Shown: positions 22,067 to 34,525 of the stretch, one piece after another
How the letters are laid out: every line of letters begins with the position of its first letter
How positions within the stretch are numbered: position 1 is the first letter of the stretch
DNA from: Vitellaria paradoxa
Taxonomy: Eukaryota; Streptophyta; Magnoliopsida; Ericales; Sapotaceae
Reading direction: 5' to 3'
NCBI GenBank assembly: GCA_019916065.1
Contig: CM034238.1
Coordinates: 24,543,246 to 24,607,245, forward strand
Length of the DNA stretch: 64,000 bases
Position numbers and translations under genes: made by a program
Notes under the pieces: generated by a model
Database searches by the model: none
What the model saw: only the letters and a program-made list of their open reading frames with translations
Told to the model about the DNA's origin: nothing

Positions 22067-23617
22067 TGACCGACCCTAAATTGTGTTTCGGGGTTCTACT
22101 TCTCAAGTGCAAGAGGGTAGTCGTAGTTTTAAAACTCGGTGAGTCCGAGATCGAATTCACAGGGAGCCTATTGTTATTTAGTTTCTAGGATGTGAAAGGA
22201 ATTCTAAAAACTAAAGGAAAGCAAGTTTGGAAATTTAAGTTTACTAAGTTCTAGGGTTCAGTAAAATTAAAGATTAATTCAATTTCAATTAATTAAGATT
22301 AAAATAAATAGGAAAATCTGAATTTCAAGAGAACTTAAGCTAGATAGCGAAAAATTAAAATGAAATTAATAAAGCAATTATAACTAAAACTAAGTTGGAT
22401 TTCAATTCAATAAGAATAAAGATCTTGATCCAACGTCAAGTCCGGGTAGTTCACTACTTTGCCTTCGGGTGTGTTTGTTTGAAGAATAGGGTTTAATTTG
22501 AAAATTATTTAGAAAATTGTAATCAAAGGTCAGTACCAGTGATCTCAAGTGTATGTGGTTAAAGACCTTTGTTTCCTAGGGTTTTTTCAATTAAACTCCA
22601 TAATTAATAAAAAACTGATTTTTAAGACTATTCGAAAGTATTTGATGATTGGTTACGAAAATCCATACCAGTGATCTCACACGAATTTGGTTAAGGATTT
22701 TCGTATTCGAATGTTTTCGAAATAGAAAAAAATAGATTTGTGAAAGGTAAATCCCTTCGCAAAAGGTTTCGCAACCTACGCGAAGGGACTACGAACACCC
22801 CAAGGCTTTTCGTGAACTACCCTTTCTTGATTCGTTGAATCAAGATTAGGGTTTTACGCTAAAACTACTTTAAACATCACAAAAACAATAAAAGCACAAT
22901 CCATCATGCGAAAAAGAAATCGAAACAAGCAAAACATTATATTACGAAGTAAAACGAAATAAATCGAAGTAAATCGAAGTGCAACTTACAATGTAACTCG
23001 AATGTAAAAGAAAAGATGAACGAGTAATGCGAAGACAATGATGAAAACTCCAAAAACCTCCATAAATCCACACGTCCAAGCATACAAATCACTCTAAAAT
23101 TAATCAAAACCTAATCTAACTCTCAATCTAAAGTGTAGTAATCTTCAAAGGAGGCCTCCTCTTCTTGGCCGTGCAATAGCTCCTTATATCGATGCAAAGA
23201 AACCCTAAAAAAGGTGCTTTAATTCTTGGATTTTGGATACACGGTGGTCCCAACCGTCTAATCTGGGGGTCGGGACCACAGAATGCTTTCTTCTCAATTC
23301 CTATACACTGTGGTCCCGACCATTAGATGGACGGTCCCGGCCCCCAAGTGTCTTTATTTTTTGCTTTTCTTCCTCCTTTAGGTTGAGTCTTTGGGCTAGT
23401 CTTGGCCATCCAAGGTGAGGTTTGAACCATGACATTTCCTTCGTTTTCTCAGCCATTTCCATAGTTATAAACTTCGACATCCTTGCCCTTTTCTCTGCAA
23501 ATAAAACAATAAAAGTATAAGTAATATAATAACACTAAAACTTCAACTTTAATTATTTAAATGCATGAATAAGTGTTGAGTTAGGGAGTTTGTAATTACA
23601 CTTTTCAAGTGTAATCA
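22067..23617 (-). repeat. 3' LTR of element C
   Basis: 1551 bp, beginning TGATTACACTTG on the minus strand and ending GGTCGGTCA. A dyad block lies at about 23232-23345 and a TATA-like sequence at about 23183-23189. It carries stop codons in the U3 reading frame that is open in the 5' LTR copy. Confidence 0.9.
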
Positions 23618-23632
23618 CGTCCCCCAACTTGA
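23618..23632 (-). other. polypurine tract of element C
   Basis: The minus strand reads CAAGTTGGGGGACG directly before TGATTACAC. It has the GTTGGGGG core shared with the polypurine tract of D and with internal tracts in both elements. Confidence 0.8.
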
Positions 23633-25453
23633 ATATTGCTAGTCCCTAGCAATGCTCTTTATTAAAATGAAATGCATAATGTTCTTTATTAAAATGAGAT
23701 GCAACTACTATCCTATTTCTCTTTTCGTTGGAAACACGGCTACACTTAGCTACGTGTAGCAAGCCCTTTAAACCCCTAGGTTTCCCCTAGTGGACGAGTA
23801 AGGTCTCGTGAAGGTTTGCAGTGAATCTACCCACAAAATTTCATGGCATGGTCTCAAAGTGTCAAAAAGTGATCCGAATCTAAGATGAATTAAGTTCAAG
23901 CTCAATAAGTTACAAAATCTACATATCATGTGTAATTTCCAAGTGCTAAGCATAATGCTTGGACTATTAAAGTAGAAGAAGCATGTGTGCAAAATTGTTT
24001 CATTCATTCAACAAGGTCTCAAGAGCATAACTGGAGCTAAGTTTTGACTTCAAAAGCTCACAGGATTCCACTCATAGAAAGAAATTCACTCATTCAAGGG
24101 TTCACACATTCCTATTAGCATAAAATGCTATCCTAGTTGCACATAACTCCATAATATATGAATGAATTAAAATGAAACTCAAAGTGGACAGCTCTTAACC
24201 ATGTTTCAATGCATATGTAAAAATCACATCACATAACCTACACAATGCCACTACATGCACAATATAAGAGTTGCTTACTTAGAATCCACTAGGTCTTTAG
24301 TTTGGTTGTAACTTGGCTAGGGGTAGTGGTTAACAAAGGAGGATGGAAATCAAAACACATATCTTGGGAGAAAAGATGTTCAAGTGTACACAACTCCCTA
24401 ACTACCCACTTCCTTTCCAAACCCAACAAGAAGTTCATTCACACTAAATACTACCCTTGGGACAATTGCAAAAATTGCAACTAATGTATAAGTCCCACAA
24501 TTTATTAAACCAAAGAAATGATAAATTTTTTCTTTTTCTTTTTTTTTCTGTTTTTTTTCTTTTTTTTCTGTTTTTTTTTTTTTTTTCAATACTTGAAATA
24601 AACAAAACATCAATTAGAAGCTCCCCTCCGACAAGTTTTCATTCTCCATTCACACCATTGACATTAAAGCACTTTTACAACCCAAAACATATGAAGGTAA
24701 GGCTTAAAGTGTGTGAATAAGGTTAGGGAATAATATAAGAGGGGGAAATCAAGAAAAATATATATATGTGTCACACACATTGTTGAAAAGGCTTCAAATT
24801 GGTTCCTAGGGTAATTCATAACCAAGAAAGGACAAAAAGGCTCAAAATGACAAAGAAAGCCTAGCATCATTTTCAAAGCTTGCAACAACTCATAATGTGC
24901 CACATAGATACTCATGTAAGTGTTTGTGATGCAATCGATGCAATGAAATCTAAGGTGAAGAGCAAAAGAAATGTAAGCATGTGCAACCCCTCAAGAAAAG
25001 AATGTAAGGCTCAAAAGCTCACCATAAAAAGGGTGTAAGTCTCTACCTAGTCCAAAGATACTCAAGTAACCAATATCAAATAAAATCTACTCCTAAGCAC
25101 ATAAACTTTCCACCATGATAGTCCAAAAATGCACAAAGTTATCACACACTCCACTTGAATTATGTTTCCTATTAAGGCTTGAACAAAATTCACTTTTTAC
25201 TATCTCACTTAATTTCACAATTAACCAAACCATAAGAGCATCATATCATCATGCGAATTCTACCCCCCCAACCTACATTGAACATTGTCCTCAATGTGAA
25301 AAACAAGAAGCATATGTGGGTGCGTAGTGTGTGCAATGAGCATGATAAGGATGATGTATATACCCCCCAACCTAAATGGAGAAGAATATGAACATAAATT
25401 TAATAATAAAAAGAATAAACGAAATGAAATAAACATAAAAGATAAGGAAAGGT
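23633..25453 (-). other. 3' untranslated region of element C with internal G tracts
   Basis: No coding motif. It includes a T-rich low-complexity run (24527-24590). Plus-strand TACCCCCCCAACC at 25261-25273 and TACCCCCCAACC at 25361-25372 are GTTGGGGGG tracts on the element's strand, the first next to the dyad CATTGAGGACAATG (25283-25296). The general wording resembles the 3' region of D (35756-37460). Confidence 0.6.
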
Positions 25454-25723
25454 TCAGGAGTACCTCATGATGTCTTCAATAGAATCAAAAGTTGGGTGAT
25501 ACTCAAAAAGTAGTTGCAATGAAGTAGCAAAATTATCATCTTGGTCCAGTTCATTGTAAACATCACCATCCTCCCTAGACTCAATGTTACTACTTTCATT
25601 TCCAAGGACGTCTTCTAGGGGTGGCATATCAAAGTACTTAGACAAAGAACTTGTTTCAGAGTCTATAGTGTCGGTGTCTGTGGCGTAAGAGGGTGCATCT
25701 AACCATTCATTAGCTATAATTAC
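25454..25723 (-). pseudogene. acidic ORF of element C, 3' part (split by D)
   Basis: 90 codons including the stop, counting one copy of the target duplication. It continues in frame from 39001-39321 once element D is disregarded. The segment is very acidic (for example NIESREDGDVYNELDQDDN) and ends EDIMRYS. I do not recognise a family. It was presumably intact until D inserted. Confidence 0.6.
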
Positions 25724-27256
25724 TGATTGGACATCAATTGTTACATATTTATATATTCAAATTACACTTGCACACATCATAAAAAGATATAAAATCTATG
25801 TTTTGTGCAGATTTCATCTCCATATCTCCAAAGTGGAATATGTGTTGATTTCCATCATAAAAACAAGAAATTAAGCTACATTGAGGATGTTGAGAAGAAA
25901 GCATGCTGCATAGCACATCAAAGGATTGAAGCTATTTCAGAAGAAGAAGAAAATTCAGTTGACATCAATTGAAATCAATGCAAAGAGATCAGAATCACTA
26001 TTCTGGAAATTTCTACAGCAGAGGATCATATTCGAATATGGTTTTACTGTATTCAAATATAAGCTTCTTTACAGCAACGAATTCCATGTGACCCCAACTT
26101 CTCCATGTGATGTAACTTGCAATCCAGGGAGGGCAAATCAGTAAAAGTAGGAGAAAGAAGGAGCTATCATAAGGACTACATTCTGTTAGAGGAGGAGAGA
26201 GAAAAAAATAAGCAAAAGGAGATACACACGGAGCATTCCCGATATACACGCAGAAAAGCAGAGGAAGTTTAGAGAGAGAAATTCAGTTTTGTAGAGAGAG
26301 GTTTTGAGAGAAATTTTATTGAGAGTTCATAGTTTTACATTTTAATTTCAATTTGGCATTGGAGTTTTTTTGAGATTTACATTTTGAATTCATTTCAATT
26401 TCTGTAATGAGATTTTCAGTTCTGAATCCATTAAACTTTCATTTTCAGGTTGAAATGTCTTCAATTCAGATTTCTATTTCTATTTTTCTTCTCTTTAATA
26501 TGCTCGGCTAATTCTTCTTGGGCCAAGGCAAGGGTAATGCCCTTCCAATGAATCTCAAGTGGCCGAACTTCATGGATTTATTTTGAGTTCTTATGATTAT
26601 CAAGTCAATTTGCAGCTGGGTGTCTTAGAACTCATTGATTCAAGACCCGATTAATCCAAATTTGTATATCCTATTGATGAGTTCATAGGTGTTGCTTAAC
26701 TTAGAACTCTCATGACATTGTTGTATGTGGATTGCTAGAATTAGAACTCCTATTGTCCTTAAAATAGGTTATGCACATTGTGTGTTTAATCCATGGTTTG
26801 TTTCAATTGAAATTGATTTTCTCAAAAATCAGCACAAATTGATTTGGTAATTTATAAACTCTTGGCAATTGAAATTCATTCGGATTGGTATTAAACTTGT
26901 CTTGCTCAACCTTTTTATCACTTAATCTTTTAGTTTAAATTCATTTTGCTTTTGGAAAACTAGTTCAAAACCATCAACCAACCAAATCAGATTTTAATTT
27001 TCTGTTTCACATTTTTTGTGAGTTGTGTTTTGCCAAATTAATCTCCATTAGAGTCATTCACTTCATTACTCCCTAGATCCCTGTGGAAATGACCTGGGAC
27101 TTACCAGTTATTTTGTGCTTCAACCACACCTTGCACTTGGGGGAAAACTTGTCTTGATTTACCTCACTTAACATTTTTTTTTAAAATTTGAATTTATAAT
27201 CTGAATTTTCATCTGAGCTTTTATAATGGAGTGAGGTAATTAAGCAAGAACAAGCA
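25724..27256 (+). repeat. 5' LTR of element D
   Basis: TGATTGGA to AAGCA. It contains a splice-acceptor-like TTTTGTGCAG (25800-25809), the palindrome ATATTCGAATAT (26028-26039) with a degenerate second copy (26049-26060), and a U5 with CCCTGTGGAAATGACC typical of Athila-like LTR ends. I cannot place a TATA box confidently; GATATACAC near 26239 is a candidate. Confidence 0.92.
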
Positions 27257-27263
27257 TAATTTT

Positions 27264-27281
27264 TGGCGCCGTTGCCGGGGG
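27264..27281 (+). other. tRNA-Asp primer binding site (element D)
   Basis: TGGCGCCGTTGCCGGGGG matches the complement of the plant tRNA-Asp 3' end at 17 of 18 positions. It begins 7 nt after the 5' LTR. Confidence 0.9.
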
Positions 27282-27610
27282 TCTTTGAGAAGCAATGGTG
27301 TTTTGAGCTTTTAGAGCATTAACTGGCAGTACATCTCACCACCATTTTCAACAACAGAGCTGCTTAACTTGTTGGGTAACTTTGTTCCATCTCTATTTCT
27401 ATTTCTTTTATAGTCTTGGTTGTTAGTTTAGTTTTAGAACTGTTTACATCTGAATCCTGAATTTCTGATTTGAATCTGTTTCATCTGATATTCGAATACT
27501 GCTGCATTTCTCTGCTGTAAGCTGTAGTTGCAATTCTCTGTAAATCAGTAGATGAAATTGTGAAGTTAGGAGGTTAGATTGGAGTTTTGCTTCAGTCTGA
27601 ATTTCTGTTT

Positions 27611-28425
27611 ATGCTTTTAAAGGCTGGTAAAATTGTTGGAAACAGATCTGAATTGCATTCTCCATCTTCTCTTGCTGAATTGATTGAATCTGCTGCATCA
27701 CATTCACAATCTGAATTTTCTGTTGCACATATGGATCCACCACCACCTGTTCTGCCGGAAGGAAGTGTTCAAGGAGAGAATGACCAAATGGATCAAAACA
27801 TCCTTAGACCTCTCCGAGAATATCTTTATCCAGCTAGACAAACCACTCCATCTTGCATTGTTCTTCCAAATGGACATCAGAATTTTCATTTTAAACCTGG
27901 AACAATTCAGCTTTTACCAACTTTTCATGGCATGGACTCAGAAAATCCTTACATGCATATGAAAGAATTTGAAGATGTTTGTGGAACTTGCATGGATAGG
28001 AATGTTAATGAGGACATGGTTAGGCTTAAATTATTTCCATTTTCATTGAAAGACAAGGCAAAAATGTGGTTGAATTCACTTGAGCCTAGATCAATAGGTA
28101 CTTGGAGAGACATGCAAACAAAATTTTTAAAGAAGTATTTCCCTGCAAATAGAACTGTAATTCTTCAACAGCAAATAATGAATTTTGTGTGTAAATCTAA
28201 TGAAACATTTGCTCAAGCATGGGAAAGATTCAAGGAATTGTTGCAAGCATGTCCACATCATGGTTTTGAATCTTGGAGAATTGTTAATTTTTTCTATAGT
28301 GCATTAACTCCAAATCTGAAAATGTTGGTTGCCACCATGTGTAATGGTGAATTCTATGACAAAACTGCTGAGGAGGCTTTACATTTCTTTGATGCTTTAG
28401 CTGAAAACACTAAACAATGGGAGTA
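27611..28425 (+). pseudogene. gag N-terminal part (element D)
   Basis: The conserved start is MLLKAGKIV at 27611, which aligns with MLLRLGKVV in C and MLLRSGRIV in E; an in-frame ATG at 27587 is less likely. The capsid-like domain includes IQLLPTFHG and FPFSLKDKAKMWL, typical of the gypsy Retrotrans_gag family. A one-base shift near 28420 puts the rest in another frame. Confidence 0.8.
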
Positions 28426-30792
28426 GTCTCCCCGTCTTTTTCTGAATTTTCTGACAGATCAAATGATAGAGGAAAGTTCCATCTCAATGAGGCAGATGAT
28501 GTTGGAGCTAGGTTGGCTGCATTGTCAAGAAAGATTGAATTGATGGAGCAAAAGAAGCAAACATTGAAGGAGAGTGAAGTGAAGTGTGTGCTGTGTGAAA
28601 CCGCATACCACAGGACTGATGATTGCCCAACGCTTCCAGCTTTTAAGGAAGTTATCTATGGTCAAGCAAATCCCACACAAGCTGCAAGACCCTTCAATCA
28701 AAATCAGGGGATGAACACATATTCACAAGGCCATAATCCATATTTGAATAACTACAATCCTGGCTACAGAAATCATCTAAACCTTTCTTGGAAAGCAGAG
28801 GCACAGAACCAACAATACCAACCTCAACAACCTGTGCAACCCCAACCATTTCCTTCTCAGCCTTTTCAACCTCAGCAGAACACAAATTTTTATCAGCCAC
28901 CTCACAAAAGATCTTTGGAAGACATTTTGCAACAATTTATGCAAAGGCAGATTGGAACCAACAATCAGAATTCCAAGTTTCAAGAGCAGACAAACAGGGC
29001 CATGGAAGACATCCGAAGTCAATTGTCAAAGCTAACTCAAGCTTTAACCATCAGAGAATCAGGAAAGCTTCCATCTCAGCCAAGACCAAATCCTACAAGC
29101 CAAGTTCATTTCAGTGAATTATCTTCATCTGCTGCAAATGAAAATCTGGAGCATGTACAAGCTGTTTCAACATTGAGAAGTGGAAAGCAAATTGTCAAGC
29201 TAGATTACAAACCACCTGCTGAAGAAATTGAGGAAGAAAATGAGCAAGAAATAATGAAAAATGAAGAGGAAATGCAGCTGAAATAGAAACTAGACAGCAG
29301 AACAAAAAGTGAACAGAAACAGCAATTTAGCACTTCTGAGAAAGAAATCATGTTTCAGCATGAAGAGCAGGAATTGAAGCAAAATGAAAGACTAATTGGG
29401 GACAGCAAGTTGGACCGCAGAAAACTTGAGGAAAAGCAGAATCTGAGCCAAGAACGGCAGAAAATTCTAATGCAGCCGAAGGAATATTCGAATACCAGCA
29501 AGCAACCTTCGAATAGCAGTAAGCAGCAAATCAGAATCCAGAGAACAGAACAGGTAAATTCTGAAAATAAAGAGGAAATTTCTGAGAATAAGAACAAAAT
29601 TTCTGAGGAAAATCAGTTTGAAAAGAGTGAAAAAGATTTTGAAAATAAAGAGATTTTGAATAAAACCAAGTTGGACAAATCTGAATTTGTTCCAAAACTT
29701 CCATTTCCACAAAGATTGAACAAAGCCAAGAAAGAGAATTTGAATTCTGACATTTATGAATTGTTCAAACAAGTCAAAATCAATATTCCCTTACTTGATG
29801 CAATTAAACAAAATCCATCCTATGGAAAATTTTTGAAAGATTTGTTTACTGTTAAGAGGAAAATGAATGTGAAAGAAAGAGCATTTTTGACTGAACAAGT
29901 GAGCTCCATTTTGCAATTTAAAACTCCTCCCAAATATAAAGATCCAGGTTGCCCCACCATAGCTTGCTTAATTGGGAATCAAAGGGTAGATCAAGCTTTG
30001 CTAGATTTAGGTGCAAGTGTCAACCTCTTACCATTCACTGTTTACAAACAGCTGGGGTTGGGAGAACTTAGACCTACTAGGGTGACACTACAACTTGCTG
30101 ATAGGTCAGTTAAAGTCCCTAGGGGTGTGGTGGGGGATGTCTTGATTCAAGTGGATCATTTTTACTTTCCGGTGGACTTTATAGTGCTAGACACTCAGCC
30201 CATTCAAGGAAACCAACCAGCTGTACCTGTTATCCTAGGAAGACCATTTTTGGCCACCTCAAATGCCTTGATCAATTGTAGAACCGGAGTTATCAAGTTC
30301 TCCTTTGGAAATATGACAATTGAGAACATCTTTAAGGTGACCAAACAGCCGAGTGATTATGAGGAGGTAGAGGAAGTTGATTTGATTCAAACAATCACTC
30401 AAGATTACTTTGATAGAGAGTATTTTGATGACCCTTTGGAGAAAGCCTTAGTGAATAATGAGCAAGTAGATTTCCTAGCTGATTGTGACTTGGAGAATTG
30501 TGGGGGAGGAGAATTGGAGGAAATGAAAAATTCAATGCTATTGGTGAATCAGTGGAGACCATCTGTTGAGTCTTTAGAGCTGCCCATAGTCAAGCCTCTG
30601 TCATTTTTGGACCAGCCACCAAAACCTGAGAGAAAACCCCTACCAAGTGACTTGAAGTATGTATTTTTGGGTGAGGGAGAGTCCTATCCAGCTGTCATTT
30701 CATCTCAGCTGAGTTTGGACCAAGAAAATAGACTTGTGGAAGTCTTGAGGAAGCATAGAGGAGCTTTGGGCTGGACTATAGCAGATCTGTAG
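28417..30792 (+). pseudogene. gag C-terminal knuckle and protease (element D)
   Basis: This continues gag-pol in the second frame. Knuckle CVLCETAYHRTDDC at 28585-28626, a Gln/Pro-rich linker, a stop at 29284, a Lys/Glu-rich spacer containing ATTCGAAT words, then an aspartic protease with LLDLGASVNLLPF (about 30000) and an ILGRPFLAT segment. The protease active-site triplet is DLG, as in C and E. A stop follows at 30790. There a 10-codon stretch present in C and E is missing in frame. Confidence 0.8.
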
Positions 30793-31707
30793 GGAATTTT
30801 GGAGGATGAGGCCAAGCCTATTAGGCAAATACAAAGGAGACTCAACCCCAACATGAAAGAGGTTGTTAGAGGGGAGGTAATCAAGCTTTTGGATGCTGGA
30901 ATTATCTACCCCATCTCAGATTCTAAGTGGGTGAGTCCAACTCAGGTAGTACCTAAGAAATCTGGAGTGACTGTGATTAAGAATGAAAAAGATGAATTAG
31001 TTCCAATGCGCATCCAAACAGGATGGCGCATGTGCATAGATTATAGAAAGTTAAATGCAATCACAAGGAAAGATCACTTCCCTCTTCCATTCTTAGATCA
31101 GGTATTGGAAAGAGTGGCAGGGCATGCATTTTACTGTTTCTTGGATGGTTACTCTGGGTATAATTAGATTGAGATTGCATTGGAGGATCAGGAAAAGACC
31201 ACATTCACTTGCCCATTTGGCACATTTGCATATAAGCGTATGCCTTTTGGTCTTTGCAATGCTCCTGCAACATTTCAGAGATGTATGATGAGTCTGTTTG
31301 GTGATTTTGTAGAGAGATTCCTTGAAGTTTTTATGAATTTAGAGAAGGTTTTGATTAGATGTGAGGAGAAAAACTTGGTTTTGAACTGGGAAAAATGTCA
31401 CTTTATGGTAACTCATGGAATTGTCCTTGGCCACATAGTGTCTTCTAGGGGGATAGAAGTAGACAAAGCCAAAGTGGAAATCATTCAAAAACTTCCTACC
31501 CCTAGATGTGTTAAGGATATCAGATCATTTATAGGCCATGCTGGGTTTTATAGAAGGTTCATTGCATCATTCAGTGCCATTGCTAGACCTTTGTGCAACC
31601 TTCTATCCCAGGATGTTCCCTTTGATTGGACACCAGAGTGTCAGGCCTCATTTGATAGACTTAAGAGTTTGATCAACTCAGCTCCCATTATGCAGCCACC
31701 AGACTAG
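30793..31707 (+). pseudogene. reverse transcriptase (element D), active site deleted
   Basis: Same frame, with stops at 31165 (CAG to TAG) and 31705 (TGG to TAG). It reads WRMCIDYRKLNA, FYCFLDGYSGYN and MPFGLCNAPATFQRCM, all standard gypsy RT motifs. Where C and E read EVFMDDFSVYG, D reads EVFMNLEKV at about 31327-31345: fifteen codons holding both catalytic Asp residues of the F-x-DD box are gone without a frameshift. RT made from this copy could not polymerise. Confidence 0.85.
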
Positions 31708-32421
31708 ACTTTACCATTTGAAATCATGTGTGATGCTAGTGATTGTGCCATTGGTGTAGTGCTAGGACAGAGGAGGGATAGGAGGCCACATGTGTTGTAC
31801 TATGCTAGCAAAATCCTTAGTGAAGCACAAAGGAATTACACTACTACTCAGAAGGAGTTGCTAGCAGTAGTATATGCCTTGGACAAGTTCAGATCATACT
31901 TGGTAGGTTCCCATGTCATAGTATACACTGACCATGCTGCTTTGAAGTATCTCTTGATCAAACCTGATGCTAAGCCTAGACTTATTAGATGGATTCTTCT
32001 GCTTCAAGAATTTGATTTAGAAATCAAGGACAAAAAGGGAGTTGAAAATGTAGTTGCTGATCACCTTTCTAGACTCCCACATCAGGATTTAGCATCTTTT
32101 GATTTTCCCATCAATGAGACATTCCCTGATGAGCAGTTGTTCTACATAGACTCTTCTGAGGTACCTTGGTTTGCAGATATAGCCAACTACCTAGCTTCAG
32201 GTATTGTGCCTTCTCACTGGACCATGTTAGATAGAAGGAAGTTCTTTAGGAATGTGAGACACTTTTTCTGGGATAACCCTTATTTGTTTAAATATTGCCC
32301 AGATCAGGTGATTAGGAGGTGCATACCTGAGAGTGAGTCCACCAGTGTCATTGAGTTCTGTCACACATTAGCTTGTGGAGGACATTTTTCTACTAAGAAG
32401 ACTGTGGCTAAAATTTTGTAA
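31708..32421 (+). pseudogene. RNase H and integrase zinc-finger start (element D)
   Basis: Same frame. Motifs [44 protein letters not shown] and VADHLSRLP mark RNase H. It then enters the integrase HHCC domain (HTLACGGH) and stops at 32419 (a C-to-T change in a Gln codon, judged from C). Confidence 0.85.
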
Positions 32422-33459
32422 TGTGGATTGTATTGGCCAACCATGTTCAAAGATGTGTATGTATTTTGTGTTGCTTGCGATAGATGCCAGAGACTTGGTA
32501 GCCTCACTAGGAGGAACATGATGCCCCTTCATCCCATTTATGTGCTTGATATCTTTGACTGTTGGGGTATGGACTTCATGGGCCCATTTGTGAGTTCCTT
32601 TGGTTATGAGTACATTCTAGTGGCCGTAGATTATGTCTCAAAGTGGGTAGAGGCTATTCCAACAAAGACCAATGACCATAGAGTGGTTATCAAATTTTTG
32701 AAAGAAAATATGTTTTCCAGATTTGGGATGCCTAGAGCAGTGATAAGTGATAGGGGAACACATTTTTGCAATAGACATGTTGGTCTTTTGATGAAGAAGT
32801 ATGGGGTGTTACACAAGGTTGGAACATCTTACCACCCCCAAACAAGTGGACAAGCTGAATTAGCTAATAGGGAAATCAAAAGAATCATTGAGAAAACAGT
32901 GAACCCCACAAAGAAAGATTGGTCTTTGAAATTGGTGGATGCACTGTGGGCTTATAAGACTGCATTCAAGACCATCTTAGGAATGTCCCCTTATAGATTG
33001 GTATATGGAAAAGCTTGTCACTTACCAGTGGAGTTGGAACACAACGCCTTTTGGGCAGTGAGACATTTTAATGAGAGCATCACTGAATCTGGTTTTCAAA
33101 GAAAATTGCAACTTAGTGAGCTGGAAGAGATTAGAAACGATGCATATGAGAATGCCAAGATTTCTAAGGATCGAGTAAAGAAGTGGCACGATGCACACAT
33201 CAGTAGAAGAGAGTTTTTTGTGGGACAAAAAGTGTTGTTATATGATTCTAGATTGCATCTGTTTCCAGGAAAGCTTAAATCAAGATGGACTGGTTCTTTT
33301 GTAGTCAAGAATGTGACTGAGTTTGGGGCTATTGACATTGAAAACCCAAGTTCAAAGAATGTTTTCCGGGTGAATGGACAAAGACTCAAGGAGTATCATG
33401 AGAATTTTGTTGCTGAAGTAGAGAGTTGGGATCTCGAAGATCCCCCAAATTCTGTTTGA
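32422..33459 (+). pseudogene. integrase (element D)
   Basis: After the stop the frame continues [12 protein letters not shown], then CDRCQRLG (the CC of the zinc finger), [18 protein letters not shown] and [10 protein letters not shown], which supply the D, D and E of the catalytic core. It ends with the conserved [15 protein letters not shown] and [11 protein letters not shown] region of plant gypsy integrases. This segment has no internal stop. No chromodomain is seen. Confidence 0.88.
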
Positions 33460-34525
33460 ATGAAGGAAGAATTCTGACTTTGTATCATAGTAGTGTAGGT
33501 TTTGTTATGCTTTTGATTTTCTGTTTTCTTTTGTTTTTCTAATTTTTTTTTTCATCTAAAAAAAAAAAAAGAAGTTGTTTATGGTTATTGCTAACCTTCA
33601 GTTTTCAGCTGCAAGTAGTACTCAACTGAGGAAGTGAAGAATCTGCTTGATGAAAAGAATCTATTCAAATCTGATTTCATCAGTTGCAATTGCAACTGCA
33701 GCTGTGTTCTTGCAGTAGCTGGACTGAATGCTTTGCCACTACTGAAATGTGAGCTTGGAACAAGTTGGGGGGGTATTGGTCACAGCAGCTGATGATGAGC
33801 TTTCAATTCTTGGTAATAAGTTGAATTTTCATTCACAATCTCCAGGTATGTTACTTCCCCAACCTTTCTTTAATTTGCTGGTTTAATACATTGAGGACAA
33901 TGCATGATTTTAGTTGGGGGGGACACAATATGAGTTTGTGGATGTGAATAGTGTTTTTACTGAAATTTGCTGAATTGAGTGATTGGATATGATCAGAATG
34001 TTTTGAACATGATTTGGAATTGTTTGAATTGAATTAAGATCATGCTTATGTCAGTTTGAGTTTGCATATGTTGAAAATTTGAAAAAACTGAAAAACTTCT
34101 TCTTGAATTAGTTGTCTTTTGAAATAATTTTCGAATCCTAGCTGTTGGCAAAACTTAATTTGAGTATTCTTAAGAAATGGGGGAAGAATTTCTGGTTTTC
34201 TGGACACTGGAATTGCAAATTGCTGATAACCTGTATTCGAATATGGGTCTAGGTATTCGAATATGATGTCGGTTTTAAATCCTGTATATACCCGTGAGTG
34301 GCCCCATTCAAGTTCCTGTTCTATTCGAATACGAGCCCTGGTGCCCAAAACCCTAAAACCTTCACCATTCCACATCTTCTTCCAATCCTCAACTTTCAGA
34401 TTATCTGAGCGTGATTTTGAGTTGACATTGAAAGGAAGATTCAGATACAGAGCTGCGATTGAAGAAGCTAGGGTTTACAGCTTTGGAAAATTTCTGATAA
34501 AGGGTTGAGAATCAATTGAAGCAAA
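33460..34525 (+). other. spacer with G tracts and promoter-like region upstream of the env-position ORF (D)
   Basis: It contains AGTTGGGGGGG (33763-33773) and, after the dyad CATTGAGGACAATG (33889-33902), GTTGGGGGGG (33913-33922). Further on are two GTATTCGAATAT words (34233-34244 and 34253-34264), a TATA-like TGTATATACC (about 34281-34290) and a third word CTATTCGAATAC (34321-34332). A pyrimidine-rich leader runs to the ATG at 34526. The words equal those in the D LTR. Confidence 0.55.

Noticed and set aside
24527..24590. T-rich run as a LINE or SINE tail
   Set aside because: No target duplication or element body next to it. It is a low-complexity part of the C 3' region.
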